Below, in pieces: positions 1 to 8,509 of a stretch of DNA of 64,000 nt (positions within the stretch are counted from its first letter, which is position 1; every line of letters starts with the position of its first letter). Both the position numbers and the translations under genes were made by a program. This DNA is from JAKVCB01 sp965243695. GTDB lineage: Bacteria; Planctomycetota; Planctomycetia; Pirellulales; Lacipirellulaceae. A model generated the notes under the pieces. It made no database searches. It was not told where the DNA came from and saw only the letters and a list, made by a program, of their open reading frames with translations. The stretch is from positions 682,001 to 746,000 of the forward strand of contig CBDEWC010000014.1 of the NCBI GenBank assembly GCA_965243695.1, in the 5' to 3' direction.

Positions 1-1
1 C

Positions 2-661
2 ATTACGCTCATCGACAAAGGCGATGTGATCAATTGCAGCCGAATGGGCTCCGGCGGGTATGCCATTCCCTCAATTTGTGAGCCAGAGGTTATTGAACTG
101 GACCGTCGCAAGTGCGATGCCAAATTTATCCTCCATGTCGAAAAAGGTACGGTCTGGCAGCGGTTTAACGAAGATCGGTTCTGGGATACACACAACTGCA
201 TTCTCACGCATGGTAGCGGACAGCCGCCACGGGGAGTCCGCAGGCTTCTCTACCGCTTGCACAACGAACTGAAGTTACCTGTGTACTGCGTGCTCGATAA
301 TGATCCGTGGGGGTACTATATCTACAGCGTGTTGAAGCAGGGGTCGATTAACCTCGCGTTTGAATCGCAACGAATGGCGATTCCCGATGCCAAATACCTC
401 GGGCTGCGGAGTATTGATTTTGATCGATGCGATTTGTCTGATAGCGTGAAGATCGCCCTTACCGATTCGGATCGAAAACGAGCCAAACAGGTTGCCAATT
501 ATCCGTGGTTTGAAAAGAAACGGCAGTGGCAGGGAGAGATCCAGCGGATGCTCAAGAACGATTTTAAACTGGAAGTCGAGTCGTTAATTTCCAAGGACAT
601 CAGCTACGTGACCGAGGTCTATGTTCCCGAGCGACTTGCAGCACGGGATTGGTTGGATTAG
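2..661 (+). CDS. top6A: DNA topoisomerase VI subunit A, C-terminal part (5' cut by window edge)
   Basis: The reading frame is open from base 2, so the true start lies upstream; about 219 residues remain of a protein usually near 370. It carries the Toprim region of the Spo11/Top6A family, with an acidic metal-binding motif in CVLDNDPWGYYIYSVLK, preceded by THGSGQPPRGVRRLLYRL, and the family-typical AIPDAKYLGLRSIDF. In the family, subunit A cleaves both DNA strands through a tyrosine in the N-terminal winged helix, which is off the window, and works with the ATPase subunit B. Topo VI is mainly archaeal and plant, with scattered bacterial cases. Subunit B would be expected upstream but cannot be seen. 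The family call is firm; whether the enzyme is complete is unknown. Confidence 0.88.
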   Translation: MTLIDKGDVINCSRMGSGGYAIPSICEPEVIELDRRKCDAKFILHVEKGTVWQRFNEDRFWDTHNCILTHGSGQPPRGVRRLLYRLHNELKLPVYCVLDNDPWGYYIYSVLKQGSINLAFESQRMAIPDAKYLGLRSIDFDRCDLSDSVKIALTDSDRKRAKQVANYPWFEKKRQWQGEIQRMLKNDFKLEVESLISKDISYVTEVYVPERLAARDWLD

Positions 662-702
662 AGGCACGCGACACGACCTGCTACCAGCTTCACACGAGCG
701 GC

Positions 703-1083
703 TCACCGTAGCACTTGCAAGCCGAGCACCAGCACGCCAATCACGGCTGCTCCGATTGCCGCAACCAGGACCGCTCCGCTGGCGATGTCGAGCCCGTTGC
801 GGATGTGGGGATTGTTCTCCTCGGTGATCGCCTTGGCGAGTTGTTCGAGAGCTGAATTGAACAACTCAGCGGCCATGACCAAGGCAATACAGAGAATGAG
901 CAAACACCACTCGGTACGGCTGATTCCCAGTACCCAGCCTACGATCAAAACAGCTGATGCGGCAAAGATGTGAACGACAAAGCTGCTTTGTCCTGCTATC
1001 CCGATTGCGATCCCACGGAAACCGCCGGCAAACTTAGCGATCCAACTGTGACGATGAGGGGAGTCTTGGTTTGAGCTAGGCAT
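703..1083 (-). CDS. dgkA: Diacylglycerol/undecaprenol kinase (DgkA family)
   Basis: A 126-aa integral membrane protein with three hydrophobic segments and the DgkA signature AAELFNSALEQLAKAI, which contains the conserved ExxNSxxE motif. In Gram-negatives the family phosphorylates diacylglycerol; in Gram-positives it phosphorylates undecaprenol. The frame stays open to 1401, but the extra 106 residues are hydrophilic and unlike the family, so I chose the ATG at 1083, which gives the usual family length. No strong ribosome-binding site precedes it. It converges with the topoisomerase gene and is divergent from the glycosidase at 1482. The substrate cannot be decided from sequence. Confidence 0.85.
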   Translation of the reverse strand: MPSSNQDSPHRHSWIAKFAGGFRGIAIGIAGQSSFVVHIFAASAVLIVGWVLGISRTEWCLLILCIALVMAAELFNSALEQLAKAITEENNPHIRNGLDIASGAVLVAAIGAAVIGVLVLGLQVLR

Positions 1084-1481
1084 CGATTTAATGGGGCCTT
1101 GGGAATTTGACAGCAGGGCTGCCTGGCATACGTGGTTTCGCCTGGTCGCCGCATTTCGTAATGGGACATGAAAAGAGAACTTCCAAGTACTTTGCTTATC
1201 CGAGATTGGTTTGCTTTCTGCAAGGGATCCCCCGAATTTTTTCTGGGTGAGACGGCCAGAGACAAGCCGCCCCACGGAGGTCTGTTGTCGTCGCTGCAGG
1301 TTTGACCCAACAAGAACCCAGGCATCTGCTATAAATTTAGTCTCCAACCCGACCACCGCCATAGGATTGGGCTGGGTTTTCCCAAATCGCTTGCTAAACA
1401 AATTGCGACAGGTTTAAAATGAAGCAATAATTTGGGCAGCGAATCGAAGAGGCAAAATTTTCATTTTTGGAGTTGTTTTCC
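1084..1481. other. Intergenic region between dgkA and the GH116-like gene
   Basis: About 400 bases between two divergent starts. It should hold the promoters of both genes. No RNA gene, repeat or convincing additional reading frame was seen. Confidence 0.5.
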
Positions 1482-3917
1482 ATGGTTTTCCGCACGCGGT
1501 GTTTGTTTTTGGTCTTCGTTGGACACGTAATATCGGTTGCTATGCTGTTTGCGCCATCGACGGTTGCCATCGCGGAAAACCGACTTTTTCCTGCAGGCCT
1601 GCCACAATCCCAGTGGAAGCAATTCGACGCGGTCGGTTACGCCAATTCGGTGGCGGGCGTCGTTTATCGGACCGGTCAGGACCTTGTGTGTGGATTACCT
1701 CTCGGGGCCGTTGATACCGGCTGCGTCGATCTCGAACTCGATGGCACGTTTGGGTACATGACCAATTACAACTCGCATGTTCCTCGACGCGGAAAAGTTG
1801 ATTTGCCATTTTTGGGGCTTACCGTTGGCGACAAGGCATGGGTCCTGAGCACTCGAAAATTTCCTGGCGCGACCAGTGCCGAGAGCATCGACTACTGGGG
1901 ACACTTTCCGATTGTCGATTTGGAGTATCAAACGACGGCACCGGTGGATGTTGGCTTGCGGGCGTGGGCACCTTTTATTGTGGGAGATGAGGCGGTTTCG
2001 AATACACCAGGTGCTGTGTTCGAAGTCCATCTTCGCAATCCGACTAAAACCGTGCAGCAGGGTTCGGTCGTGTTCAGCTTTCCGGGGCCAACTGATGGAG
2101 AGTCGGGTTCGACGACCTACACCCATAAACAGCTTGACACTTCCAGCGCCAAGGGCTGGCTGGTTGGCGGTAACAACGGTGAACTTGCAGTGGGTGTCAT
2201 TGGTAGCACAACTCCGCGAGTGGGTGGCAGCTTGGGTGCCGATGGCGCGGCTTGGGGAAAAATTGCCCAACAGTTGCCCCTCCGCACCGATGCCGATTCG
2301 GGAGTGTCACTGGCGGCCCATTACACGCTGCAGCCCGGCGCAAGCAAAGTGGTACGTTTTGTAGCTGCCTGGTATTTTCCGACCTGGAAAGGGGCTGGAA
2401 CAAACGATTTTTCAACGGTCGACTGGGGGGATCAGAAGCATTGGTACACTCCGGACTATTCCAAACGCACGCCGGAAGGTTCCGATACAACCTACCACCA
2501 CATGTTTGCCAGTCGTTATCGCGATGCAGCCGAGGTTGCTGAACGGCTTGCCCAGGATCATACCCAGTTGCTGGGGCGGATCATTGCCTGGCAAGAGGTG
2601 CTGTACCAGGAAGAAGACATGCCGATTTGGCTTCAGGATTCGCTGGTCAATATTCTCCACTTGATTACCGAGTGTGGCATGTGGGCCCAGGCGGGGTCGA
2701 TTGGCGACTGGTGCAAACCGGAGGACGGGGTGTTCGGGATGAATGAGAGTCCGCGAGACTGCCCGCAGATCGAGTGCATTCCCTGTAGTTTTTACGGCAA
2801 TCAGCCACTGGTGTACTTCTACCCGAAGCTGGCAATGTCGACGATGCGTGCTTATATCAACTACATGACTTACGACGGTGCGGCTCCCTGGGTCTTTGGC
2901 GGGTGTACGGCCCGCAGCGAACCAAGCGGCGCCAGGAATGAGCGGCACCTCCCCACGGCCGCCTGTGCTATGAATGTGCCTTGCCGCGGCTATCAAACGA
3001 CAACCAACGGTATCAGCTTTGTCGCGATGGCCGATCGGTTGTGGGTTTCGAGTGGTTATGACCAGGAGATTCTCCAAGAGCTTTACCCATGGGTCAAGAA
3101 GAACACCATCTACACCATGACCTTGCGGGCTGAAGAGGGACCTGACGGCGTGGTGAGCATGCCGACTGGGAACGTCGGGACCGAGTGGTTCGAACATTGC
3201 CAGTGGAAAGGAATCGTAGCGCATGTGGGGGGATTGCACCTTGCTCAACTGCGGATTGCAGAGCGGATGGCGGAGGAATCAGGTGACACGAACTTTGTTG
3301 CGATGTGCCGCATGTGGTTTGATGAAGGCAGCAAGTCAATGGAAAAACATCTTTGGAATGGTCGTTACTACATCAATTTTTTTGAACCGTCGACCGATGA
3401 AAAATCAGATTTGATTTTCAGTTACCAGCTTGATGGGGAGTGGATCACCGACTTCCACGGACTTCCCTACTGTTTTCCGAAGGACCGAGTACAAACGGCA
3501 CTGGCCACAATTCGCGAGGTTAACTCGCGCCACTCTGACATTGGTTTTCTCAGCTTTCTGAATGCGGATGGTTCGCCAGCTTCAGGTGGAGAAGGTGTGA
3601 TGAAGACCTGGTATGACCCATTTGCTTTTTTCAATGCAGAACTTTTCATGCTAGCGATGAACTACATGTACGAGGGGCAGGTGGAATTCGGGTTGCCCCT
3701 TGCCGAGAAATGCATGAACAGCATTGTGTGCAAACATCTACACACCTGGGATATGCCCAACATGATCCGGGGTGATACGGGAGAGGTAACCTTTGGCAAG
3801 GACTACTACCAGATGCTCATGCTATGGTCGCTGCCGGCTGCGGTGAAGGGGCAAGACATGGGAGGGCCAACCAGGGAGGGCGGTCTTGTTGCCCGCATGA
3901 TCGCAGCAGCAAACTAA
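1482..3917 (+). CDS. Secreted GH116-like glycoside hydrolase (six-hairpin fold)
   Basis: An 811-aa exported protein. The ATG at 1482 has a GGAG ribosome-binding site nine bases upstream and begins a signal peptide (MVFRTRCLFLVFVGHVIS, ending near AIAEN). The N-terminal part has the GH116N-type beta-sandwich look (GLPLGAVDTGCVDLELDG, resembling the glycine-rich start of GBA2-like enzymes). The C-terminal half looks like the alpha/alpha barrel, with acidic stretches such as NILHLITECGMW and GMNESPRDCPQIEC in the place of the catalytic region. GH116 enzymes cleave beta-glucosides, beta-xylosides or glucosylceramide. The fold assignment is fairly sure. The catalytic residues could not be placed with certainty, so the substrate, and even activity, are open. 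Confidence 0.7.
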   Translation: MVFRTRCLFLVFVGHVISVAMLFAPSTVAIAENRLFPAGLPQSQWKQFDAVGYANSVAGVVYRTGQDLVCGLPLGAVDTGCVDLELDGTFGYMTNYNSHVPRRGKVDLPFLGLTVGDKAWVLSTRKFPGATSAESIDYWGHFPIVDLEYQTTAPVDVGLRAWAPFIVGDEAVSNTPGAVFEVHLRNPTKTVQQGSVVFSFPGPTDGESGSTTYTHKQLDTSSAKGWLVGGNNGELAVGVIGSTTPRVGGSLGADGAAWGKIAQQLPLRTDADSGVSLAAHYTLQPGASKVVRFVAAWYFPTWKGAGTNDFSTVDWGDQKHWYTPDYSKRTPEGSDTTYHHMFASRYRDAAEVAERLAQDHTQLLGRIIAWQEVLYQEEDMPIWLQDSLVNILHLITECGMWAQAGSIGDWCKPEDGVFGMNESPRDCPQIECIPCSFYGNQPLVYFYPKLAMSTMRAYINYMTYDGAAPWVFGGCTARSEPSGARNERHLPTAACAMNVPCRGYQTTTNGISFVAMADRLWVSSGYDQEILQELYPWVKKNTIYTMTLRAEEGPDGVVSMPTGNVGTEWFEHCQWKGIVAHVGGLHLAQLRIAERMAEESGDTNFVAMCRMWFDEGSKSMEKHLWNGRYYINFFEPSTDEKSDLIFSYQLDGEWITDFHGLPYCFPKDRVQTALATIREVNSRHSDIGFLSFLNADGSPASGGEGVMKTWYDPFAFFNAELFMLAMNYMYEGQVEFGLPLAEKCMNSIVCKHLHTWDMPNMIRGDTGEVTFGKDYYQMLMLWSLPAAVKGQDMGGPTREGGLVARMIAAAN

Positions 3918-4012
3918 TCGTGTTGCCAACCGTTTTTGTGGAAGAGAGGGGCCCGGCGGATTTCACCAAGTTGCAAGCGTTGGAGATCAGTACGGTCGCG
4001 GGTAAGGACTCG

Positions 4013-4330
4013 TTACAGTGCCATCAGCGCTTCATGCGAATTGGCGGAGAGGACAAAGATCTTGCCGTCACCGATCCGTCCAGTACGAGAAACCTCGACA
4101 ATTTTACGGACGATTTCCTCAACCCGTAGGTCATCGACCCATAACGTAATTTCGACCTTGGGAATGAATGCATGTGTGTATTCACTCTCGGCGTACTGGT
4201 CGAGATAACTCTTCTGTCGGCCGAATCCTTTCACCTCGCGAATGGATAACGCATCAAGTGGCGCCCGGCGCAGACTTTCCAAGAGGTCTTCAACCACGAA
4301 CGGTTTCACGATTGCGACGATCTGCTTCAT
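4013..4330 (-). CDS. PII-family nitrogen regulatory protein (GlnB/GlnK-like)
   Basis: A 105-aa protein collinear with PII trimer subunits: MKQIVAIVKPF start, EVKGFGRQKSY, T-loop ESEYTHAFIPKVE, and TGRIGDGKIFVL nucleotide-binding loop. Tyr51, the residue uridylylated in enteric GlnB, is present in the T-loop. PII proteins sense ATP/ADP and 2-oxoglutarate and regulate nitrogen uptake and assimilation. The protein is slightly short at the C-terminus. No amtB, glnA or glnD is nearby; the upstream neighbour on the same strand is a 2Fe-2S ferredoxin whose stop lies about 55 bases before this start, so the two may be co-transcribed. Confidence 0.88.
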   Translation of the reverse strand: MKQIVAIVKPFVVEDLLESLRRAPLDALSIREVKGFGRQKSYLDQYAESEYTHAFIPKVEITLWVDDLRVEEIVRKIVEVSRTGRIGDGKIFVLSANSHEALMAL

Positions 4331-4386
4331 GAAAAGCTTTCGGTCTCGAATCCTGGTACAGTTGGATGAACCGCGGGATCATTGCC

Positions 4387-4800
4387 TCAACTAAAGAAAT
4401 TCTCGCCGAAGAGATCGATTTCCGGACCGGTCTCAACTTCAATATCTCCGTGCACCTTGGTTTGGCACGAAAGTCGCATGGTATCTTCATGACCGACATA
4501 GGCCAGACAGGGTAAGGGATCGATGCCGCCAATGGTCACAGGCGTTGGCACCGGGCAGCTAAAACGCGTTTTTTCGATAAAGCCCATCGGGCTCGTGTTT
4601 TCCATTCCCTTCGTGATAAGGACTCGGCACGTGCCGCACTGAGCCCATCCCTTACAATTGAGGAACTTGTTGACACTGGCTCCCATACCGTTGAACCCCT
4701 GGTGCATGTTGATTCCAGCCTTGATGGCCTCAGATCGCAAATTGGCACCCTCGGGCACTTCGATTTCCTTGTTTTCCTTAATGAACTTGACAGTTGGCAT
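4387..4800 (-). CDS. 2Fe-2S ferredoxin-type protein
   Basis: A 137-aa soluble protein with a plant-type ferredoxin layout: C49-x5-C55-x2-C58 (NCKGWAQCGTC) followed much later by C112 (RLSCQTKV). The gap between the third and fourth cysteines is 53 residues, longer than the roughly 29 of classic ferredoxins, and holds two further cysteines (C82, C98). It should carry electrons for an unknown partner. It lies just upstream of the PII gene on the same strand, a pairing that hints at redox or nitrogen coupling, but this is inference. The insertion makes it an atypical member. Confidence 0.8.
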   Translation of the reverse strand: MPTVKFIKENKEIEVPEGANLRSEAIKAGINMHQGFNGMGASVNKFLNCKGWAQCGTCRVLITKGMENTSPMGFIEKTRFSCPVPTPVTIGGIDPLPCLAYVGHEDTMRLSCQTKVHGDIEVETGPEIDLFGENFFS

Positions 4801-5025
4801 CGCAGCCCTCGCTACAGTCTCAGGGGTTTGGTAACCCGAATAGTGTTGGAATACGGGAAATTCATCTGGCGGAATTACCCTCGGATCAGAAGAATAAGTA
4901 TGCCATATAGAGGGGTGCTGCGAAATCCCGTGTTGCCCATCGACGGATTGCAGGCATGGGTCGATTTTCGTAAGTTCAACCGCAGTCTAGTCATCGAACC
5001 TGCTCGACACGAGGAACTGGTCATA

Positions 5026-5289
5026 ATGGCCCGAGAACATTCGAAGTATCAGCAACGCGTCATCAAAAATTATTATCAAAATCGGGGGGCAATATCGCTG
5101 CAACGGCTCAGCGAACTGGTTACCGAGCTTTACCTGTCGGAAGGAAAAAAACGCGAGCAGCAATGGGAGTATATCGAGGGGGTCCTCCAAAAGTTGGAAA
5201 TCCCCACCCCTCGCATTGAACATCTGCGCCAACAGGACGATCCCAAATTGCTTGCCAACCTCGTCGAAGAACTCATGGCCAAACCGTAA
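5026..5289 (+). CDS. Small conserved-looking protein of unknown function
   Basis: An 87-aa, charged, helical protein (MAREHSKYQQRVIKNYYQNR..., ending VEELMAKP). The frame is open back to 4702, but that part overlaps the ferredoxin gene and its own promoter. The ATG at 5026 has GAGGAA nine bases upstream, so I chose it. There is no signal peptide, membrane segment or known catalytic motif. I have a weak memory of similar short proteins in other planctomycete genomes, but no function can be given. Confidence 0.65.
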   Translation: MAREHSKYQQRVIKNYYQNRGAISLQRLSELVTELYLSEGKKREQQWEYIEGVLQKLEIPTPRIEHLRQQDDPKLLANLVEELMAKP

Positions 5290-5570
5290 ATCCGCAATTT
5301 TGTCCGTCAGTGGCGGACTTGTCGAATCAACCACCTCCTTCCAGGCACAAGTTGCGTCGATCTGCGCAAACCAGCTGCCTTTGCCGACAGAGGAGGAGGT
5401 AGCCAGGCTGCTTTGCGAGATCGCATCGACCTCGTTCCCAGGTCACAGCGAACCGGTGGCCAGGCAGGCGGTTGGTGGGGATGAACGGCAGGTCAGGTCA
5501 CGGTACAATAAACCCCCACCTGCCAAGTATCCAAACTGAAAAATAAAAATTGTGGGGTAGCTGAGCCGCA

Positions 5571-6365
5571 ATGAAACAATATCTCGATCTCATGCGAAAG
5601 GTGCTCGACTCCGGAGTTGAGAAGTCCGATCGCACCGGCACTGGAACACGAAGTATTTTTGGACACCAAATGCGGTTTGACCTGGGAGACGGTTTCCCTC
5701 TTTTGACCACCAAGAAACTTCATTTGAAGTCGATCATTTGCGAATTGCTGTGGTTTATTCGCGGTGATACCAACCTACAGTTTTTACATGAACATGGCGT
5801 GACGATTTGGGATGACTGGGCTGACGAGCAGGGTGACTTGGGGCCCGTATATGGACATCAGTGGCGCTGTTGGCCTGCCGCCGGTGGTGAGACCATTGAT
5901 CAACTGGCAGAGGTGGTCACGCGAATTCAGTCCGATCCCGATAGCCGCCGGTTGATTGTCAGTGCCTGGAACGTGGCCGATTTGTCACATATGGCTTTAC
6001 CACCCTGTCACCTCCTGTTTCAATTTTACGTTGCCAACGACCGGCTTTCCTGCCAGCTTTACCAGAGGAGTGCTGATGTCTTCCTGGGAGTTCCGTTCAA
6101 CATGGCTTCTTACGCGCTCTTAACCTTGATGATGGCCCAGGTAACAGGATTCAAACCGGGGGAGTTCATCCATACGCTGGGTGACGCACACCTGTATGAA
6201 AACCACCTGCAACAAGCCGAGCAGCAACTTGATCGCGAGCCACGCGGGTTGCCAGTGCTCAAGCTCAATCCGAAGGTCACGTCGATTTTCGATTTCCGCT
6301 ATGAGGACTTTCGGCTGGAGCATTATGATCCGCATCCCCACATTTCTGCCCCGATTGCTGTCTGA
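5571..6365 (+). CDS. thyA: Thymidylate synthase
   Basis: A full-length 264-aa ThyA, the same length as the E. coli enzyme. It converts dUMP and methylene-tetrahydrofolate to dTMP and dihydrofolate. Cys146, the nucleophile, is present in ALPPCHLLFQFYV, followed by the substrate-binding RSADVFLGVPFNMASYA and the C-terminal PHPHISAPIAV. It stands directly before the dihydrofolate reductase gene, the enzyme that recycles its folate product, so the two form a classic functional pair, probably one operon that continues into the tag gene. Confidence 0.97.
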   Translation: MKQYLDLMRKVLDSGVEKSDRTGTGTRSIFGHQMRFDLGDGFPLLTTKKLHLKSIICELLWFIRGDTNLQFLHEHGVTIWDDWADEQGDLGPVYGHQWRCWPAAGGETIDQLAEVVTRIQSDPDSRRLIVSAWNVADLSHMALPPCHLLFQFYVANDRLSCQLYQRSADVFLGVPFNMASYALLTLMMAQVTGFKPGEFIHTLGDAHLYENHLQQAEQQLDREPRGLPVLKLNPKVTSIFDFRYEDFRLEHYDPHPHISAPIAV

Positions 6366-6454
6366 GTGGTGCGGCAACTGTGTGGGGGATCAACGGGATA
6401 GGTAAGAAACCATTTTCGAAAAGTAACGTCCCTTGCCGGCGGATGACTTGCACC

Positions 6455-7006
6455 ATGATTTTTTCGATGATTTTTTCGATGATTGTTGCTGTTTCGGAGA
6501 ATGGTGTCATCGGTCGCCAGGGCGACCTTCCCTGGCACCTTTCGGCTGATTTGCGACGGTTCAAAGCGATCACGATGGGGCATACCCTAATGATGGGCCG
6601 TAAGACCTGGGAGTCCATCGGTCGGCCGTTGCCAGGACGGCAAATGGTGATTCTATCGCGGCAGGAAAACTATCGAGTCGACGGAGCCGAGGTGGTCCCG
6701 GATTTCGACAAGGGGCGCCAACTGGCAGAAGCGCGTGGCGAGACCGAAGTGTTTGTGATTGGTGGCGCCGAGGTCTATCGCCAGGCTCTCTCAAGAGTCG
6801 AGCGACTTTACCTGACCCGTGTGCATGCAACTGTCGAGGGCGATACCCGTTTGCCCGAGATTGCCTGGGAAAACTGGCGGTTACTCGAGTCGGAGCGTCA
6901 CGAAGTTGACGACAAGCACCAGTTTGCCTGCAGTTTCCAGACGTTTACAAGGATTGAGGATCGTGGCAAAACCGGTCAAACGTTGTCCCTGGGCCAGGGC
7001 GGGTAA
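6455..7006 (+). CDS. folA: Dihydrofolate reductase
   Basis: About 183 aa. It reduces dihydrofolate to tetrahydrofolate with NADPH. The family motifs are SMIVAVSENGVIG, the LPWHLSADLRRF substrate region, MGRKTWESIGRPLPGR and VIGGAEVYRQAL. The start is ambiguous: ATGs at 6443, 6455, 6467 and 6479 lie in frame, the last three separated by a perfect 12-base duplication that gives MIFSMIFSMIVAV. I chose 6455 without a strong ribosome-binding site to decide. The 3' end overlaps the start of tag by 44 bases, suggesting translational coupling. Confidence 0.92.
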   Translation: MIFSMIFSMIVAVSENGVIGRQGDLPWHLSADLRRFKAITMGHTLMMGRKTWESIGRPLPGRQMVILSRQENYRVDGAEVVPDFDKGRQLAEARGETEVFVIGGAEVYRQALSRVERLYLTRVHATVEGDTRLPEIAWENWRLLESERHEVDDKHQFACSFQTFTRIEDRGKTGQTLSLGQGG

Positions 7007-7547
7007 TGCTCTTTACCAGGCATACCACGATCGGGAATGGGGCGTTCCCGTTCATGACGATCAAAAACAGTTTGAGTTTCTCACTTTGGAAAGTGCCCAG
7101 GCAGGCTTGAGTTGGGCTGCGATTCTCAACAAGCGGGAAGGGTACCGCAAAGCCTTTGCCAGCTTTGATCCCCAAAAGGTGGCACGTTTTACCTTGAAGC
7201 GGATTGAGCGGTTGATGACCAATCGTGGAATTGTCCGCAATCGTCTGAAGATCAACGCGGCCGTGACCAATGCCCAGGCGTTTCTCAAGGTTCAAGAGGA
7301 GTTTGACGGTTTTGATGCCTACATTTGGCAGTTCGTAGATGGTGACCCCATTCAGAACCGGTGGCTCAAGCGGGCCGATGTGCCTGCCACTTCGGTAGAA
7401 TCAGAGAATCTCAGCAAGGATCTCAAGCAACGCGGGTTCAAGTTTGTCGGCAGTACGATTGTCTATGCGCACATGCAGGCGGCCGGCCTGGTCAACGATC
7501 ACCTTGCAAGCTGCTTTCGCCATCTCCAGTGCCAACAGTTGGCCTGA
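6963..7547 (+). CDS. tag: DNA-3-methyladenine glycosylase I
   Basis: A 194-aa Tag-family base-excision glycosylase that removes 3-methyladenine from alkylated DNA. The zinc ligands known from E. coli Tag are all present: Cys8 (KRCPWA), His22 (YHDREWG), His180 and Cys184 (NDHLASC). The substrate pocket motif LTLESAQAGLSWAAILNKRE is intact. The frame opens earlier (6819), but the GTG at 6963 has AAGGA nine bases upstream and gives family length. It overlaps the end of the folA gene. A second, unrelated 3-methyladenine-type glycosylase lies at 37128. Confidence 0.93.
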   Translation: MAKPVKRCPWARAGNALYQAYHDREWGVPVHDDQKQFEFLTLESAQAGLSWAAILNKREGYRKAFASFDPQKVARFTLKRIERLMTNRGIVRNRLKINAAVTNAQAFLKVQEEFDGFDAYIWQFVDGDPIQNRWLKRADVPATSVESENLSKDLKQRGFKFVGSTIVYAHMQAAGLVNDHLASCFRHLQCQQLA

Positions 7548-7567
7548 AAAAAGGAACCACCTGGGTG

Positions 7568-8503
7568 TCAATCGCGGTTGATTACTTCTTGAATTGAACT
7601 GGCCCCCACGGCGAGCATCAGCAGGCGGTCAAAACCGAGTGCGACTCCGGCGCAGTTGGGCAAACCACTCTCCATGGCCGCCAGCAGGCTCTCGGGCATT
7701 GGTAAAACCGCTTTGCCACGAAGAGCGCGGTTCGCGTTAACTTGTTCCAGTCGGTTGCGAAGTTCGACTGCATCAGTCAGTTCGTGATAACCGTTGGCCA
7801 TTTCGATCCCGCGATAGTAAAGCTCAAACCGTTCGGCAACGGGCGGATCGTTTGGAGTATGGCGGATCCCCGCCAAGGCCGCCTGGCTGGCTGGGAAATC
7901 ATAGACGATTTCGGGTTTGGCTTGGCCAAGGTGCGGTTCAATTTGCTGTCCCCACAACAGGTTGAGCCAGGTATCCCGGTCCTCGTTTCCGGTGACCTTT
8001 GCGGGACTGGCATCTACCAGGCCAACCAGCTTTTCGGTATCGCAGGTGTGAGGACAGAGGTCGAAGTGATGCTGAAACAATTCGGCATAACTTGTGTGTT
8101 TGGCTGCCGGTGCTGCCAGGACGTCCTGGCAGAGTTCATCAAGCAGCCCAATGCCGGCGGCCATATCGTCCCCCACTCGGTACCACTCGACGATGGTGAA
8201 CTCGGGATGATGCAACGGTCCCTGTTCATGGGCCCGAAAGGAACGAGTGATCTGGAAGATGGCCTTCGCTCCCTCGGCCAAAAGCCGCTTCATGTGCAAC
8301 TCTGGCGAGGCTTGCAGCCAGAGCGGGTCTTGGCAGGATTGTGGAGGACCCGGTTGGGCGACCGGGATGGGGTCGATGTGCAGTTCGGGGATGACTTCCG
8401 GGGCCAGCAGGGGGGTCTGAACTTCTATGAAGTCTCGTTGGAAAAAGAATTCGCGCACATCACGCAACAGGTCACTACGTGCTTGGCGATACCGGGTTTC
8501 CAT
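7568..8503 (-). CDS. epmA: EF-P lysyltransferase EpmA (GenX/PoxA), class II LysRS-like
   Basis: A 311-aa paralogue of the catalytic core of class II lysyl-tRNA synthetase lacking the anticodon-binding domain, as in EpmA. Motif 2 (FRAHEQGPLHHPEFTIVEWYR) and motif 3 (GVALGFDRLLML) are present. EpmA attaches (R)-beta-lysine to Lys34 of elongation factor P. Its partners are all close: efp at 11345 and epmB at 11978. It starts six bases after the stop of the M48 protease gene on the same strand, so it is the last gene of a probable efp-lemA-M48-epmA transcript. Confidence 0.95.
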   Translation of the reverse strand: METRYRQARSDLLRDVREFFFQRDFIEVQTPLLAPEVIPELHIDPIPVAQPGPPQSCQDPLWLQASPELHMKRLLAEGAKAIFQITRSFRAHEQGPLHHPEFTIVEWYRVGDDMAAGIGLLDELCQDVLAAPAAKHTSYAELFQHHFDLCPHTCDTEKLVGLVDASPAKVTGNEDRDTWLNLLWGQQIEPHLGQAKPEIVYDFPASQAALAGIRHTPNDPPVAERFELYYRGIEMANGYHELTDAVELRNRLEQVNANRALRGKAVLPMPESLLAAMESGLPNCAGVALGFDRLLMLAVGASSIQEVINRD

Positions 8504-8509
8504 TGGGAT

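Noticed and set aside
1084..1401. Upstream extension of the DgkA frame
   Set aside because: The extra 106 residues are unlike any DgkA and an internal ATG gives the family length.
5299..5318. Short inverted repeat (GTCCG/CGGAC)
   Set aside because: Only five pairs and no T-run; not a convincing terminator.
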